A stretch of DNA of 64,000 bases from Prorocentrum cordatum (taxonomy: Eukaryota; Sar; Dinophyceae; Prorocentrales; Prorocentraceae), in assembly GCA_963575745.1 (NCBI GenBank), contig CAUYUJ010021676.1, forward strand, positions 52,501 through 116,500, written 5' to 3'. Both the position numbers and the translations under genes were made by a program. This document shows positions 50,923 through 62,949 of the stretch, one piece after another (the stretch's first letter is position 1; each line of letters begins with the position of its first letter). Under the pieces are notes generated by a model, which worked only from the letters and a program-made list of their open reading frames with translations, searched no databases and was not told where the DNA came from.

Positions 50923-53380
50923 TTTCCCAACCATCCTGTGGTGTTGGGTCCTCGTTTTGAAAAGACGGTGCCCCGCGTCTCTCCTTCTTCCTTCCTTCCT
51001 CCCCCTCCTCCCTCCTCCCTCCTCCCTCCTCCCTCCTCCCTCCTCCCCCTCCTCCCTCCTCCCCCTCCTTGCCTTTACTCTCGGCACACCTCTCACACGC
51101 TTCGTAGCCCCATAGGGAGTTCCACCGACGGTCCCAGTGGCACAACCCGCATGCGTCCGCCACACCCAGCACAGCGTTTCGTGGCCTCATAAAGGAGCTC
51201 CACCGAAGGCCCCAGTGGACGGGGGCGCATGCGTCCGCCACACCCAGCACAGCGCTTCGTGGCCCCATAGGGAACTCCACCGAAGGCCCCAGCGGGGAGG
51301 GGGGGGCGCATGCGTCCGCCACACCCAGCACGGCACGGCGTTTCGTGGCCCCATAAGCAGCTCCACCGAAGGCCCCAGTGGAGGGGGGCGCATGCGTCCA
51401 CCACACCCAACACGGCGCTTCGTGGCCCCATAAGGAGCTCCACCGAAGGCCCCAGTGGGGGAGGGGGGGGGGGCGCATGCGTCCGCCACACCCAGCACAG
51501 CGCTTCGTGGCCCCATGGGGAGCTCCACCGAAAGCCCCAGTGGGGAGGGGGGGCGCATGCGTCAGCCACACCCAGCACGGCACGGCGTTTCGTGGCCCCA
51601 TAAGGAGCTCCACCGAAGGCCCCAGTGGAGGGGGGCGCATGCGTCCGCCACACCCAGCACGGCGCTTCGTGGCCCCATACGGAGCTCCACCGAAGGCCCC
51701 AGTGGGGGGGGGGGGCGCATGCGTCCGCCACACCCAGCACGGCGCTCCGTGGCCCCATAGGGGGCTCCACCGAAGGTCCCAGTGGGGGGGGGGGGGGGGC
51801 GCATGCGTCCGCCACACCCGCACGGCGCTTCGTGGCCCCATAGGGAGCTCCACCGCAAGCCCCAGTGGAGGGGGGTTCATGCGTCCGCCACCCCAGCACA
51901 GCGTTTTCGTGGCCCCATAGGGAACTCCACCGAAGGCCCCAGTGGGGGGGGGGGCGCATGCGTCCGCCACACCCAGCACAACGCTTCGTGGCCCCATAGG
52001 GGGCTCCACCGAGGGTCCCAGGGTGGGGGTACCACATGCGTTTGCCACACCCGGTATAGCGCTTCGTGGCCCCATGGGGAGCTCCACCGAAGGCCCCAGG
52101 AGGGGGTACCAAAAGCGTTTGCCACACCCAGTACAGCGCTTCGTGGCCCCATAGGGAGCTCCACCGAAGGCCCCAGTGGAGGGGGGCGCATGCGTCCGCC
52201 ACACCCAGCACAGCGCTTCGTGGCCCCATAGGGAGCTCCACCGAAGGCCCCAGTGGGGGGGGCGCATGCGTCCGCCACACCCAGCACAGTTTTGGCCCCG
52301 TGGGAGCTCCACCGAAGGTCCCAGTGGGGGGGGGCGCATGCGTCCGTCCGTTACGCACGTCTTTCGTGGCCCCATAGGGAGCTCCACCGAAGGCCCCAGT
52401 GGAGGGGGGCGCATGCGTCCGCCACACCCAGCACAGCGTTTCGTGGCCCCATCGGGAGCTCCACCGAAGGCCCCAATGGAGGGGGGCGCATGCGTCCGCC
52501 ACACCCAGCACAGCGCTTCGTGGCCCCATAGGGAGCTCCACCGAAGGCCCCAGTGGAGGGGGTCGCATGCGTCTGCCACAACCAGCACAGCGTTTCGTGG
52601 CTTCGTAGGGGCTCCACCGAAGGCCCCAGTGGGGGGGCGCATGCGTCCGCCACACCCAGCACAGCGCTTCGTGGCCCCATAGGGGGCTCCACCGAAGGTC
52701 CCAGGGTGGGGGTGCCACATGCGTTTGCCACACCCAGTACAGCGCTTCGTGCGCCCCATGGGGAGCTCCACCGACAGGCGCTTCGTGGCCCCATATCCAC
52801 CGAAGAGGGGGTGCGTCCGCCACACCCAACAGCGCTTCGTGGCCCCATGGGGAGCTCCACCGAAGGCCCCAATGGAGGGGGTACCAAAAGCGTTTGCCAC
52901 ACCCAGTACAGCGCTTCGTGGCCCCATAGGGAGCTCCACCGAAGGCCCCAGTGGAGGGGGGCGCATGCGTCCGCCACACCCAGCACAGCGCTTCGTGGCC
53001 CCATACAGGAGCTCCACCGAAGGCCCCAGTGGAGGGGGGCGCATGCGTCCGCCACACCCAGCACAGCGCTTCGTGGCCCCATGGGGCGCTCCACTGAAGG
53101 TCCCAGTGGGGTGGGCGCATGCGTCCGCCACACCCAGCACAGCGTTTCGTGGCCTCATAAGGAGCTCCACCGAAGGCCCCAGTGGAGGGGGGCGCATGCG
53201 TCCGCCACACCCAGCACAGCGCTTCGTGGCCCCATACGGAGCTCCACCGAAGGCCCCAGTGGGGGGGGCGCATGCGTCCGCCACACCCAGCACAGCGTTT
53301 CGTGGCCCCATACGGGGCTCCACCGAATGCGTTGCTCACAAAAACGGTATTCACAACTGCATATGGTTGGGTCCTTCGCC
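50923..53380 (+). repeat. Satellite array A with defined end motifs
   Basis: The start motif 50923-50960 is TTTCCCAACCATCCTGTGG + TGTTGGGTCCTCG. After a TCC-rich tract, about 28 units of 75-86 bp follow: GGGGGGCGCATGCGTCCGCC, ACACCCAGCACAGCGCTTCG, TGGCCCCATAGGGAGCTCCA, CCGAAGGCCCCAGTGG. Unit length varies with the G-run. The end motif is at 53352-53380 (CACAACTGCATATGGTTGGG...). Frames of up to about 970 codons on the minus strand are repeat translations. Confidence 0.95.
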
Positions 53381-53445
53381 AGGGAAATTTCCTCTCCTTT
53401 TTTCCTGATGGCGTCGGGAAGATGTCCGGCTCCCCTCCGCGTACT

Positions 53446-55028
53446 TTTTCCCAACCATCCTGTGGTATTGGGTCCTCGTTTTGAAGGGGCTCCACCGAAG
53501 GCCCCACGGGAGGGGTACCACATGCGTCTGCCACACCCAGTACAACGTTTCGTGGGGTTACCACATGCGTCTGCCATACCCAGTACAGCGCTTCGTGGCC
53601 CCATAGGGAGCTCCACGTAAGGCCCCAGTGGGGGTACCACATGCGTCTGCCACACCCAGAACAGCGCTTCGTGGCCCCATATGGAGCTCCACCGAAGGCC
53701 CCAGAAGGGGGGGTACCACATGCGTCTGCCACACCCAATACAGCGACTCGTGGCCCCATAGGGAGCTCCACCGAAGGCCCCCGTGGGGGTACCACATGCG
53801 TCTGCCACACCCAGTACAGCGCTTCGTGGCCCCATAGGGAGCCCCACCGAAGTCCCCAATGGGGGTACCACATGCGTCCGCCACACCCAATACAGCGCTG
53901 CATGGCCCCATAGGGCGCTCCACGTAAGGCCCCCGTGGGGGTATCACATGCGTCCGCCACACCCAGTACAGCGCTTCGTGGCCCCATGTGGAGCCCCACC
54001 CAAAGCCCCAGTGGGGGTGGCTACATGCGTCCGCTTCGTGGCCCCAAAGGGAGTTCCACGTGAGGCCCCAGTGGGGGTGGCCACATGCATCCGCCACACC
54101 AGTACACCGCTTCGTGGCCCCATAGGGAGCTCCATCGGAGGCCCCACTAGGGGTGGCCACATGCATCCGCCACACCCACTACAGCATTTCGTGGCCGGTG
54201 GGACCGTCCGCATGCGTCCCGAACACGCATTTTGCATTTTCACACACACACACACACAAACACACAGTACAGCGCTTCGTGGCCCCATAGGGAGCTCCAC
54301 CGAAACCCCCAGTGGGACCGCCCGCATGCGTCCCGCACACCCAATCTGGCAGTTTCACCCACCCAGTACAGCGCTTCGTGGCCCCAATAGGGAGCTCCAC
54401 CGAAGCCCCCAGTGGGACCGCCCACGTTCGTCCCACATACCCAATTTGGCATTTTCACCCACCCAATACAACGTTTGGTGGCCCGAATAGGGAGCTCCAC
54501 CGAAACTCACAACGGGACCGTCCGCATGCGTCCCGCACACCCAGTGTGACATTTTCACCGACCCAGTATGGCGCTTCGTGGCCCCATTAGGAGCTCCACC
54601 GAAGCCCCCAGTGGGACCGTCCGCATGCGTCCCGGAAACACAATTTGGCATTTTCACCAACCCAGTACACCGTTTCGTGGCCCCATACGGAGCTCCACCG
54701 CCCCCAGTGGGACCTTCCGCACGCGTCCCGGAAGCACAATTTTGGATTTTCACCTACCCAGTACAGCGCTTCGTGGCCCCAAAGGGAGTTCCACCGAAGC
54801 CCCCAGCGGGACCGTCCGCATGCGTCACACACACACAATTTGGCATTTACACCCACCCGATACAACGCTTCGTGGCCCCATAGGGAGCTCCACCGACGGC
54901 CGCAGTGCTACCACCCGCATACGTTCCCCGCACCCATTGCAGCGCTTCGTGGCCCCATAGGGAGCTTCACTGAAGAAGATATTTCACAATTGCGGTACCC
55001 ACAACTGCATATGGTTGGGTCCTTCGCC
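53446..55028 (+). repeat. Satellite array B with defined end motifs
   Basis: The start motif 53446-53484 and end motif 55000-55028 are the same as in array A. Units drift along the array: GGGGGTACCACATGCGTCTG units (53.5-54.0 kb), GGTGGCCACATGC units (54.0-54.2), then about 97-bp units with an added TTTGGCATTTTCACCCACCC (54.3-54.9). A CA run is at 54240-54265. Confidence 0.95.
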
Positions 55029-55099
55029 AGGATGATTTTTACACAACGGATTCCCAGGAGTGGGGTTTTCGCTTGGACTTGTTTTCATGTTGCTCCCGA

Positions 55100-55310
55100 T
55101 GAAGGTCTGGCCTCATGTTAGGGTTTCCGGTCGTTCCGAATCGTGCTCCCGATGCAGCGCTGGCCTCATTTCCGCGCTTCAGCTCGTTCCGAATCGTGCT
55201 CCCGCTGCAGCGCTGGCCGCCTTTCCACGCTTCCGCTCGTTCCGATTCGTGCTCCCGCTGCAGCGCTGGCGTCATTATTTCCAGTGCCATGCCACGGCAT
55301 GGTTTTCGGT
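55100..55310 (+). repeat. Tandem repeat of about 53-61 bp, three to four units
   Basis: Units carry TCGTTCCGAATCGTGCTCCC and GCTGCAGCGCTGGCC with TTTCC..GCTTC between. Confidence 0.85.
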
Positions 55311-55429
55311 CCTTCCAAATAGGCCCAAAAATTAAAAATGCCCCCCCCCCCCCCCCCAGAAAAAAAACATCAGAAGTGATTCTGCATTCGGTGTCGATTC
55401 GTTGATTTGGGGGCCGCAGAAGTCCCCCC

Positions 55430-55860
55430 ACTTTGGGGCGTCGCCACGCCATGCTATGTCATGCTACGCGTGATACTCAACACCATGCTATGCCATGCAA
55501 TGCTATGCCATGCCATGCTACGACATCCGACTGTGCGAATAGAGAAAATATCTACGTCATGGTAAGGGATGGTAGAACGTCAGATATGACGCGAGCGCCT
55601 CCAACTTGCCACATCCCCATCCCCATGCCCTTCCCATCCCCTCCCCCCACCCTTCCCATCCCCTCCCCCCGCCCTTCCCATCCCCTCCCCTCCCGTGCAC
55701 CCCCTCCCCTCCCCTCCTCCTCCTCCTCCTTCTCCTCCTCCTCCTCCGCTTCCTCCTCCCTCCCTCCCTCCCTCCCTCCCCTGACCTCCCCCGACCTCCC
55801 TCATCCCCTTCCCTTCCCCTCCCCTTCCCTGCCGCCCGTCCCTTCCACCTTCACATCCCC
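55430..55860 (+). repeat. ATGCC/ATGCT repeats then CCT-rich low complexity
   Basis: CATGCTATGCCATGC-type repeats (55440-55535) and CCCTTCCCATCCCCTCC-type repeats (55600-55850). Confidence 0.85.
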
Positions 55861-56550
55861 TTCCCTCCCGTTCTCTCTGCCTCTGCCCCTCGCCTCCGCA
55901 CGCTCAGGGCCCAGCACACGCGCAGCGTTCCTCTGCCCTCTGCCCCTCGGCAGTCGTTTTCCCGCTGCCCTTCTCCCCAGGCGCCTTTCAGTGTCCCTTC
56001 CCCCTACCCTCCCCATGCCCCCTCTTCCGCGGGCTGATCGTGCCGCTGAGGGCATACCGTTCGTGCGGGAACGGCGATGTCACGGAGGACGTGTCGAGCA
56101 GCGGCATTTGCCAGCAAGCAACGTCGGCCATCAGGACCGTTCCCAGAGCGACTGTCAAAACACCCACCCCCCAGGGAAACCAACGCCAGCACACTTGCTG
56201 ACCCCCTCACTCCGCAGGGGGGGAAGACGCGTCCCCGCGCGGGCTGGCAGCAAAAGCTTGTGTTGGCGCCGATGTGCTGTTCGTGCCGTTCGTCTTGCAG
56301 GCTGGTGCCCCGTCGGGTGTCGGCGGAGGCGCCGGTATTGCTGGAGCGGGCATGCGGCGGATTGCGCCTCCGTGCAGGGACTGGTTCGGCTGCTCTCTCT
56401 GCGTCGGCTTCCACTCCCGTTCATGTCCATCCCCCCGCCGTGTCTCTTCCTCATCTTAATCCTCCTACTCCTCTTCATCATCATGTCCATCATCCATCCC
56501 CCCATCCCCCACCCTCCATCGCAAATCATCCTCCGCCGTTCCCCTTCCTC
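55861..56550. other. No gene recognised
   Basis: Open frames run through here on both strands but show neither domain motifs nor exon-like codon bias. 56440-56490 is a short ATC/CTC run. Confidence 0.4.
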
Positions 56551-56553
56551 TTA

Positions 56554-57092
56554 TTCCCGACCTTGGCTCTGCCTAGAAGGGTTCTTACTCTCTTGGCTTA
56601 AAGGGGCCAGGCAGTGGAAACCACCCCGGGCGGTTCCCCCAGTCCCCTGGGAGCCAAGCAAAAGCAACAGCAAAGGTAAAAGCAAACGCGCGGTTCCCCC
56701 AGTTGCGCTCCCTGGGTGCCAAGCAAAAGCAAAAGCAAAGGCGAAAGTGACGGCACAAGCGAAGGCAAAGCAAAATCATAGCATAGCATAGCATAGCATA
56801 GCATAACATAGCATAGCATAGCGCAACATAGCATAGCGCAGCATAGTATAGCATAGCATAGCATGGCCTAGCCTAGCCTAGCCCAGCATAGCATTGTGCA
56901 GCATAGCATAGCATAGCATTGCATAGCATATCATAGTATAGCGCAGCATCGTATAGCATGCGCAGCATAGCATAGCATACCGCTACTGCTACAACTACGA
57001 CGATGAGGAGAAGGAGGAGGACGGCGTTTACCGCTCCTGCTAATGTTGCTTTCCTAGAGGCTCCAACTCCTAGGTAGGGCCGCACTGGGATA
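56554..57092. mobile_element. Array cassette, copy at 56.6 kb (GCATA array)
   Basis: Same ends as the inner cassette: TTCCCGACCTTGGCTCTGCC, GGCTTAAAGGGGCCAGGCAG, CCCCCAGTCCCCTGGGAGCC. It then has an AAGCAAAAGCA section (56655-56775), a GCATA pentamer array (56776-56985), and the reversed L end GCTTTCCTAGAGGCTCCAAC ... GCCGCACTGGGATA. No coding capacity. Confidence 0.85.
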
Positions 57093-57379
57093 ATTCTTCA
57101 TAGCGTCCGTACTATGATGCTTCTGGGATCTGCTGATAACACTCATCCTCTCCGGCCTCGACTACATGTGTCCCCCTTACTCATGAGTGCGTTCATTGCG
57201 TTGTATACGTAAAGTCCGCTTCCTCTTCAAGTTCCGTTTCCTCTTCGTCCCCCTCCCGCAGCATTCCTCCCCATCCCCAGTCATCCCCTTCTCTCCATCG
57301 TCCTCCCCCATTCGCCTTCCACCCCCTTGTTAACCCACCTTCCCCCATACTCATCCATGCAATATGTTTTGTATCCATG
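57093..57379. other. No gene recognised
   Basis: About 290 bp of pyrimidine-rich, low-information sequence. Confidence 0.4.
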
Positions 57380-58104
57380 CATCCCATCATCAGCCTGTAT
57401 CTCATCATGAGCAGCATCACCATCATCGTCAGCGTCATCATCAGCAGCAATTTTATCAGAATCAGCATCAATAGCATCAACATCATCATCACCACCATCA
57501 TCATCATCACCATCTTCATCGTCAGCATAAGCGTCGTCATCATCATCCACAGTAGCATCATCATGATCGTCAACAACATCATGATCGTCATAATCAACAT
57601 CGTCAACATCAGAAGCATCAGCATCAGCATCCACAGCATCATCAGCATCATTAACATCAGCATCAGCATCACCATCAACAGCACCATCAACATCATCAGC
57701 ATCATCAGCATCAGCACCATCAACAGCATCAGCATCAGCATCAGCATCATCACCATCATCAGCATCAGCACCATCAACAGCATCAGCATCAGCATCAACA
57801 TCATCAGCAACATCATCACCATCATCGTCATCGACATCAGCAGCATCAGCATCAGCATCATCATCGCCGTCATCATCAGAAACAGCATCATTCTCGCCAT
57901 CACTATCACCAGCGTCGTCAGCATCAGCAGCATCATCATCACCACCGTCATCAGCATCATCAGCAGCATCAGCATCATCATCACTGCCATCATCAACATC
58001 ATCATCAACATCATCAGCATGATCAGCATCAGCATCAGCACCAGCATCGCACTCGTCATCAGCAGCAGCATCAGCATCAGCATCATCATCCGCATCGTCA
58101 TTGC

Positions 58105-58148
<44 letters not shown>

Positions 58149-58236
58149 GCATCAGCACCATCAACCTAATAATCAGCATCATCATCATCATCAACAACAT
58201 CAGCAGCATCAGCATCATCAGCAGCATCATCATTCC

Positions 58237-58299
<63 letters not shown>

Positions 58300-58536
58300 C
58301 ACCATCACCATCACCATCACCATCGTCATCAGCAGCACCAGCATCTGCATCATCATCATCAGCATCATCAGCATCGTCATCATCATCACCAGCAGCAACA
58401 TCATCATCATCATCATCATCAGCATCAGCATCAGCATCAGCATCATCAACCGCATCCGCATCAGCATCAGAATCATCAGCAGCAGCAGCATCAGCAGCAG
58501 CAGCGTCGTCCTCGGCTTCGTAAACATCATCATTCG

Positions 58537-58568
<32 letters not shown>

Positions 58569-58570
58569 GC

Positions 58571-58602
<32 letters not shown>

Positions 58603-59130
58603 CATCAGCACCATCATCAGCACCATCAGCAGCATCGTCGTCGTCGGCGTCGTCGTCATCGTCATAAGCATCAGCATGATTATCATCACCAACATCACCA
58701 TCATCAGCATCAGCATCATCAGCATCAGCATTATCAGTGTCATCATTATCGTCATCATTGTAAGCATCATCACCGTTACCATGAGAACCATGAACATCAG
58801 CATCATCATCAGCATCGTCCACGACATGCCCATCATCAACAACCATAACATAATCGTCGGTGTCCTCATCATCGTCATCATCATCAGCAGCATCATGACC
58901 CCCATCAGCATCATCAGCAGCAGCAGTAACACCATCATAATCATAAGTAGCATCATCGTCGTCGTCATCAGCATCCCCATCCTCATCCTCATCCTCCTCA
59001 TCATCATCTTCGTCATCAGCATACGCATCATCATCATCAGAATCCTCATCATCGTAATCGCCATCGTCCTTATCGTCGTCGTCGTTGTGGTCGCCGGGGT
59101 CGTCGTCGTCAAAAACACCAGCACCGCAAG
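57380..59130 (+). repeat. Long CAT/CAG trinucleotide microsatellite (about 1.75 kb)
   Basis: (CATCAT/CAGCATCAT)n with CAC, CGT and CCT variants. Frames of 650-740 codons (I/S, M/L and D/A runs) exist on both strands only because the repeat has no stop in those registers. Confidence 0.97.
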
Positions 59131-59149
59131 CAGCAACGGCACGCTGCCT

Positions 59150-59525
59150 TTCGCCTCCTCCCCCTCCTCCTCTTCATCCTCCTCCTCTTCCTCCTCCTCC
59201 TCCTCCTCTTCCTCCCCCTCCTCCTCCTCCTCCTCCTCCTCCTCCTCCTCCTCCTCCTCCTCCTCCTCCTCCTCCTCTGGTCCTCGAGAGGTGCTCCGAG
59301 GCAGCCACGAGCACCAGCGCGTGGGAGCCCCCGCGCCTGCGGGTGGCGTCGCCCGGCTGGACGAGGACCTGGCGAGAGCCGCCGCCGCCCTCCTCCTCCT
59401 CCTCCTGGTCCGCCTCCTCCTCCTCCTCCTCGTCCTCCTCCTCCTCCTCGTCCTCCTCGTCCTCGTCCTCGTCCCTCCTCATCCCTCGCCCTCCTCCTCC
59501 TCCTCCTCCTCCTCCTCCTCCTCGT
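59150..59525 (+). repeat. CTC microsatellite flanking a GC-rich 100-bp block
   Basis: (CTC)n at 59155-59278 and 59390-59523. The block 59279-59385 has an exon-like frame (VLERCSEAATSTSAWEPPRL) with high GC3, but no splice sites or family are clear. Confidence 0.85.
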
Positions 59526-59742
59526 TAGCGTCTTCATCACCATCATCATCGTCATCGTCGTCAGCGGCGGCGTCGTCGTCATCACCGGAATCACCATAAT
59601 CATCACAGCCACCAGCATCATCACCACCACCACCATCATCAGCATCATCGTCAGAACCATCATAATCATCATCAGCATCAGCATCAACAACATCACCAAC
59701 AACAGCAACTGCAACAGCATAATGACAACAACAACAATCATG
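59526..59742 (+). repeat. CAT/CAA microsatellite at the head of a composite unit
   Basis: (CATCAC)n/(CAA)n leading to the anchor CATGTTAAGACTGTTCGCTC. Confidence 0.93.
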
Positions 59743-59963
59743 TTAAGACTGTTCGCTCTTGTCTGCTCGAGTGTCATTCATCGTGTAATTCCCCAATCAT
59801 CGATACCCACACTCTTCGTCTTCGATCGTACCCCTTTGGGGGGGTATATCTTTCTTCGCCGGGCCCCGGCAAGCGTCGGGGCGGCCGCAGACGGTCGGCC
59901 TGGCCAGCGGCAGCGCTGACCGGCGGCAGCCCGATCCCAAAAGAGACGGGCAGGGAACCGACC

Positions 59964-60005
<42 letters not shown>

Positions 60006-60925
60006 AGGACGACGACGAGCGAAAGCGAGAGCGAGAGCGAAGGCAACAGCGGGGCCACGAAGGGCAGGAAGGGGCAACGGAGGGCGACAGCGGGGTCACG
60101 AACGGCATGCATATGGGGCCACGAAGGGCGCGAACGAGCGAGGGCCACGAAAGGCAAAAAATGCGGGGCCACAGAAGGCAACGACGGAGCCACTGAGGGT
60201 AGCAGCGGGGCCACGTAGGACAGCGAGGGAGCAACAAAGGGCGACAGCGGGGCCACGAAGAGCATGCGTATATGGGGCCACGAAGTGCGCGAACGAGCGG
60301 GAGCCACGAAGGGCATACGTGTATTCGGCCGCAGAGGACAAGGACGGGGCCAGAACGGGGCCACGACGGGCAGCGAAGGGGCCACGAAGGGCGACAGCGG
60401 GGCCACGAAGCGCATGCATATGGGGCCACGACGGGCGCGAACGAGCGGGGGCCACGAAGGGCATACGTATATGGGGCCACGAAGGGCAACGAGGGGGCCA
60501 CGAAGGGCTGCAACGGGGCCACGACTGGCAGCGAGGGGGCCGCGAAGGGCTGCAACGGGGCCACGAACCACGAAGGGCTGCAACGCGTCCACGAAGGGCA
60601 GTGGGGGGGCCACGAAGGGCTGCAACGGGGCCACGAAGGGCAGCGGGGGGGCCACGAAGGGCTGCAACGGGGCCACGAACGGCAGCGAGATCCAGATCCC
60701 TCCGTAAGCTGCGAGGGGGTCCTAAGCGTGAGCGCGGGACTCCTGGGTGCCTGAGTGTCGGGAGCGCGGCGCTTGAGTAAATTGCGGGGAATTCCAAAGC
60801 AAGCGCGCGACTCTTGAGTAAATTGCAAGCAAGTCTCCAGCGAGAGCGCGACTCCAGAGCGCCGAGAAAGTGTTTCCTGAACAAATTGCAAGCAGGTCTG
60901 CAGCGAGAGCGCGACCCCTTTTCAT
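59743..60925 (+). repeat. Isolated composite repeat unit
   Basis: Same order as the 25.3-33.1-kb units. The 5' anchor (CTCGAGTGTCATTCATCGTG, CTTCGTCTTCGATCGTACCC) is at 59743-59860 and the CGA array at 59965-60020. The 21-bp minisatellite is at 60050-60700 and the tail repeats at 60715-60920. The 3' anchor is absent; the unit is cut off at 60925. Confidence 0.88.
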
Positions 60926-61385
60926 AATTACACCTGAGAGAACCAATAAGTGGATGATTTGAAAATTGATTTTATGAATCTTGAAATCGATTGCGAGCTC
61001 GATAATGAAATCGATAACCTGGTGCTCCCGATAATCATCCCCGTGGGATGATAAAGTTCGGGGGTCTGGCGGGGATAATCGACGATGTGCCCGGGGAAGG
61101 TTATGCTAGTTAAGTTGTGATGGTGATGATAACGATAATGATGGTCCCACAGCCCTGCCGCACGCTCGTGATTGCGGAAGCTGAAATGGTGAGACCACCA
61201 TGGCCATGCTCAGCGTTTTTGAAGCTGCTGCTAGTCAACATGCGATGATAGCAACTTCGATTAGCAACTTCCCCCAAGGATTATCAAGTTCGGCCTCCGC
61301 CCCCCTCTCCTCAATTAAATCCGAATGTCACGGGTTAAAAAAAAAAACAGAGGAGGCAAAGGGGGGAAACATTTTTATCGGGGCA
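60926..61385. other. AT-richer spacer, no gene recognised
   Basis: Begins with ATCGAT-containing sequence similar to 61615-61700. It then contains low-GC DNA with a poly-A run at 61339. Confidence 0.45.
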
Positions 61386-61895
61386 CAAGTTTAGTGGAAT
61401 CGATAGTGAGGACGATTGTACAGTCGATCGTGAGACCGAGAGATCGATAGTGAGATAGGTCGCGAGATCACGCATGCGATCTCTAGTGAGATCGTTTGTG
61501 AGATCGATAATGAAATCGATTGTAAGATCGATGGTGGGATTAAGAAGTGGGTGATAAGATCGATGGTGAGACCGATGGCTGATGTTGAACTCCCATTACT
61601 AAAGATTTACAAAAATACACCTGACAAAACCAGTGGAACATTTGAGAATTAATGTTATGGGTACAGAGATCGATTGTGAGATCGATAATGAGGTCGATAG
61701 CGGAATCGATAGCGAGGACGATTGTAAGGTCGACCGTGAGACCGAGAGTGAGATCGGTTCAATGAGATCGATAGTGAGATCGATCGCGAGATCGCTCATG
61801 CGATCTCTAGTGAGATCGCTTGTGCGATCGCTACTGAGATCGATGGTGAGATCGATAGAGAAGTGGGTAATGAGATCGATGGTGACACCGATCTC
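61386..61895 (+). repeat. GATC-rich tandem repeat (about 14 bp, GAGATCGATNGTGA)
   Basis: Two blocks (61390-61600, 61665-61890) of degenerate GAGATCGATAGTGA units, nearly every unit containing GATC. The spacer 61601-61664 echoes 60930-60985 (CACCTGA.A.AACCA.T.G), so the whole looks tandemly duplicated. Confidence 0.9.
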
Positions 61896-61899
61896 TCTG

Positions 61900-62135
61900 A
61901 TCCCCCCTCCGGTGACCATTGTGTTTTTCAATTGAAAAGCCTCCCTCTTGGCACGCACCTGTGTTTTTTGGTGCCATCAAGGAAAATCACTCGGCTCAAC
62001 TGCGCCCCTGGCCCCTGGATTACAACCACAACGGCTCTCGCCTGAGACTTCCTCACAATTTAGCCAGGACCCTTGCTTCCGTCTGAGAGTTCCTCGCATT
62101 TCCCCCAATCAGTGCTTGCACTGAAGGGGTCCTCG
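61900..62135 (-). repeat. Inverted copy of the composite unit's 3' anchor and tail
   Basis: ACAACCACAACGGCTCTCGC and CTGAGACTTCCTCACAATTT then AGCCAGGACCC are the reverse complement of the GGTCCTGGCTAAATTG ... GTTGTTGTTGTAACC block. Confidence 0.82.
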
Positions 62136-62329
62136 CGGAAGTTGAAGGATTTGGCGAAAGTGTCCCGCTGATTTTGGTCGAACGCTGGGTTCCCGGGTTC
62201 CCGGTTCCGGGTAACAAATTACGCTCGCCTGCCCTCCCAGGCCACCCTGACGGACAGCATGAAGGCGATGCGATGCACCTCATTTTTTCTAAGCTGTTGC
62301 AGCCGAGGATCGTCGACCTCTCTAGGGGC

Positions 62330-62600
62330 ATAATCGCCGGGGCTCGGGATGAAATCCCCGAGACCCCGCGCCCCCCGAAATGCGATTACGACCCGCAATG
62401 CACTGCGACGCTCGGCCGGAAACTGGGAGGCGCGAACATGCGATCACGACCCGAAAAACTGAGAGGCACGACCGGCGCTGGCGGACGTCCGCCAACGGCG
62501 CCGGGTGCCGAAAACTGAGAGGCACGAAAGTGCGATTACGACCCGAAACCTGAAAGGCACGACCGGCGCTGGCGGACGTCCGCAACTTGCGCTGGGTGCG
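62330..62600 (+). repeat. Tandem repeat of about 80-100 bp
   Basis: Two to three units share TGCGATTACGACCCG, AAACTGAGAGGCACGA and CCGGCGCTGGCGGACGTCCG. Confidence 0.85.
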
Positions 62601-62945
62601 AATCTGGGGGCGCGCTGGATGGCCATGCCAATCAGCGGGCGCAATCCCCCGCAGCTTCCCTGCCGGCCGCGCGCGCGCCCGTCATCGGCACAGGGGGGGA
62701 ATTTGGGGAACGAGCTGCATGGCAAACCCCATCAGCGAGCCGAGCCCCCCCCCCCCCAGAACCCGCCCCGGACCCAGCGAAAGGGGCAACTTCCCCCACT
62801 GGAGCCGCCAATGGAGCAGCCACCAACTATGACCCCGAATTCCCGCGCACCACGGGTGGGGGCTAGCGGAAAATGTCCTCCCAGCGTCGAGCGCCGCCGC
62901 GTGGGGCACTCCCAGGGGGCGAATGACAAATAGGGATGGCGAGGC
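62601..62945. other. 3' flank of the terminal retroelement, no gene recognised
   Basis: GC-rich DNA downstream of the minus-strand RNase H. The open frame that crosses it is read in the wrong register after a frameshift. Confidence 0.4.
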
Positions 62946-62949
62946 GACG

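Noticed and set aside
51093-53999. A 968-codon minus-strand frame and an overlapping 829-codon frame
   Set aside because: They consist entirely of translated satellite units, switch register at G-run length changes, and overlap each other in different frames.
57193-59599. 740-codon (I/S-rich) and 649-codon (M/L-rich) frames
   Set aside because: Pure translations of CAT-type microsatellite DNA on opposite strands.
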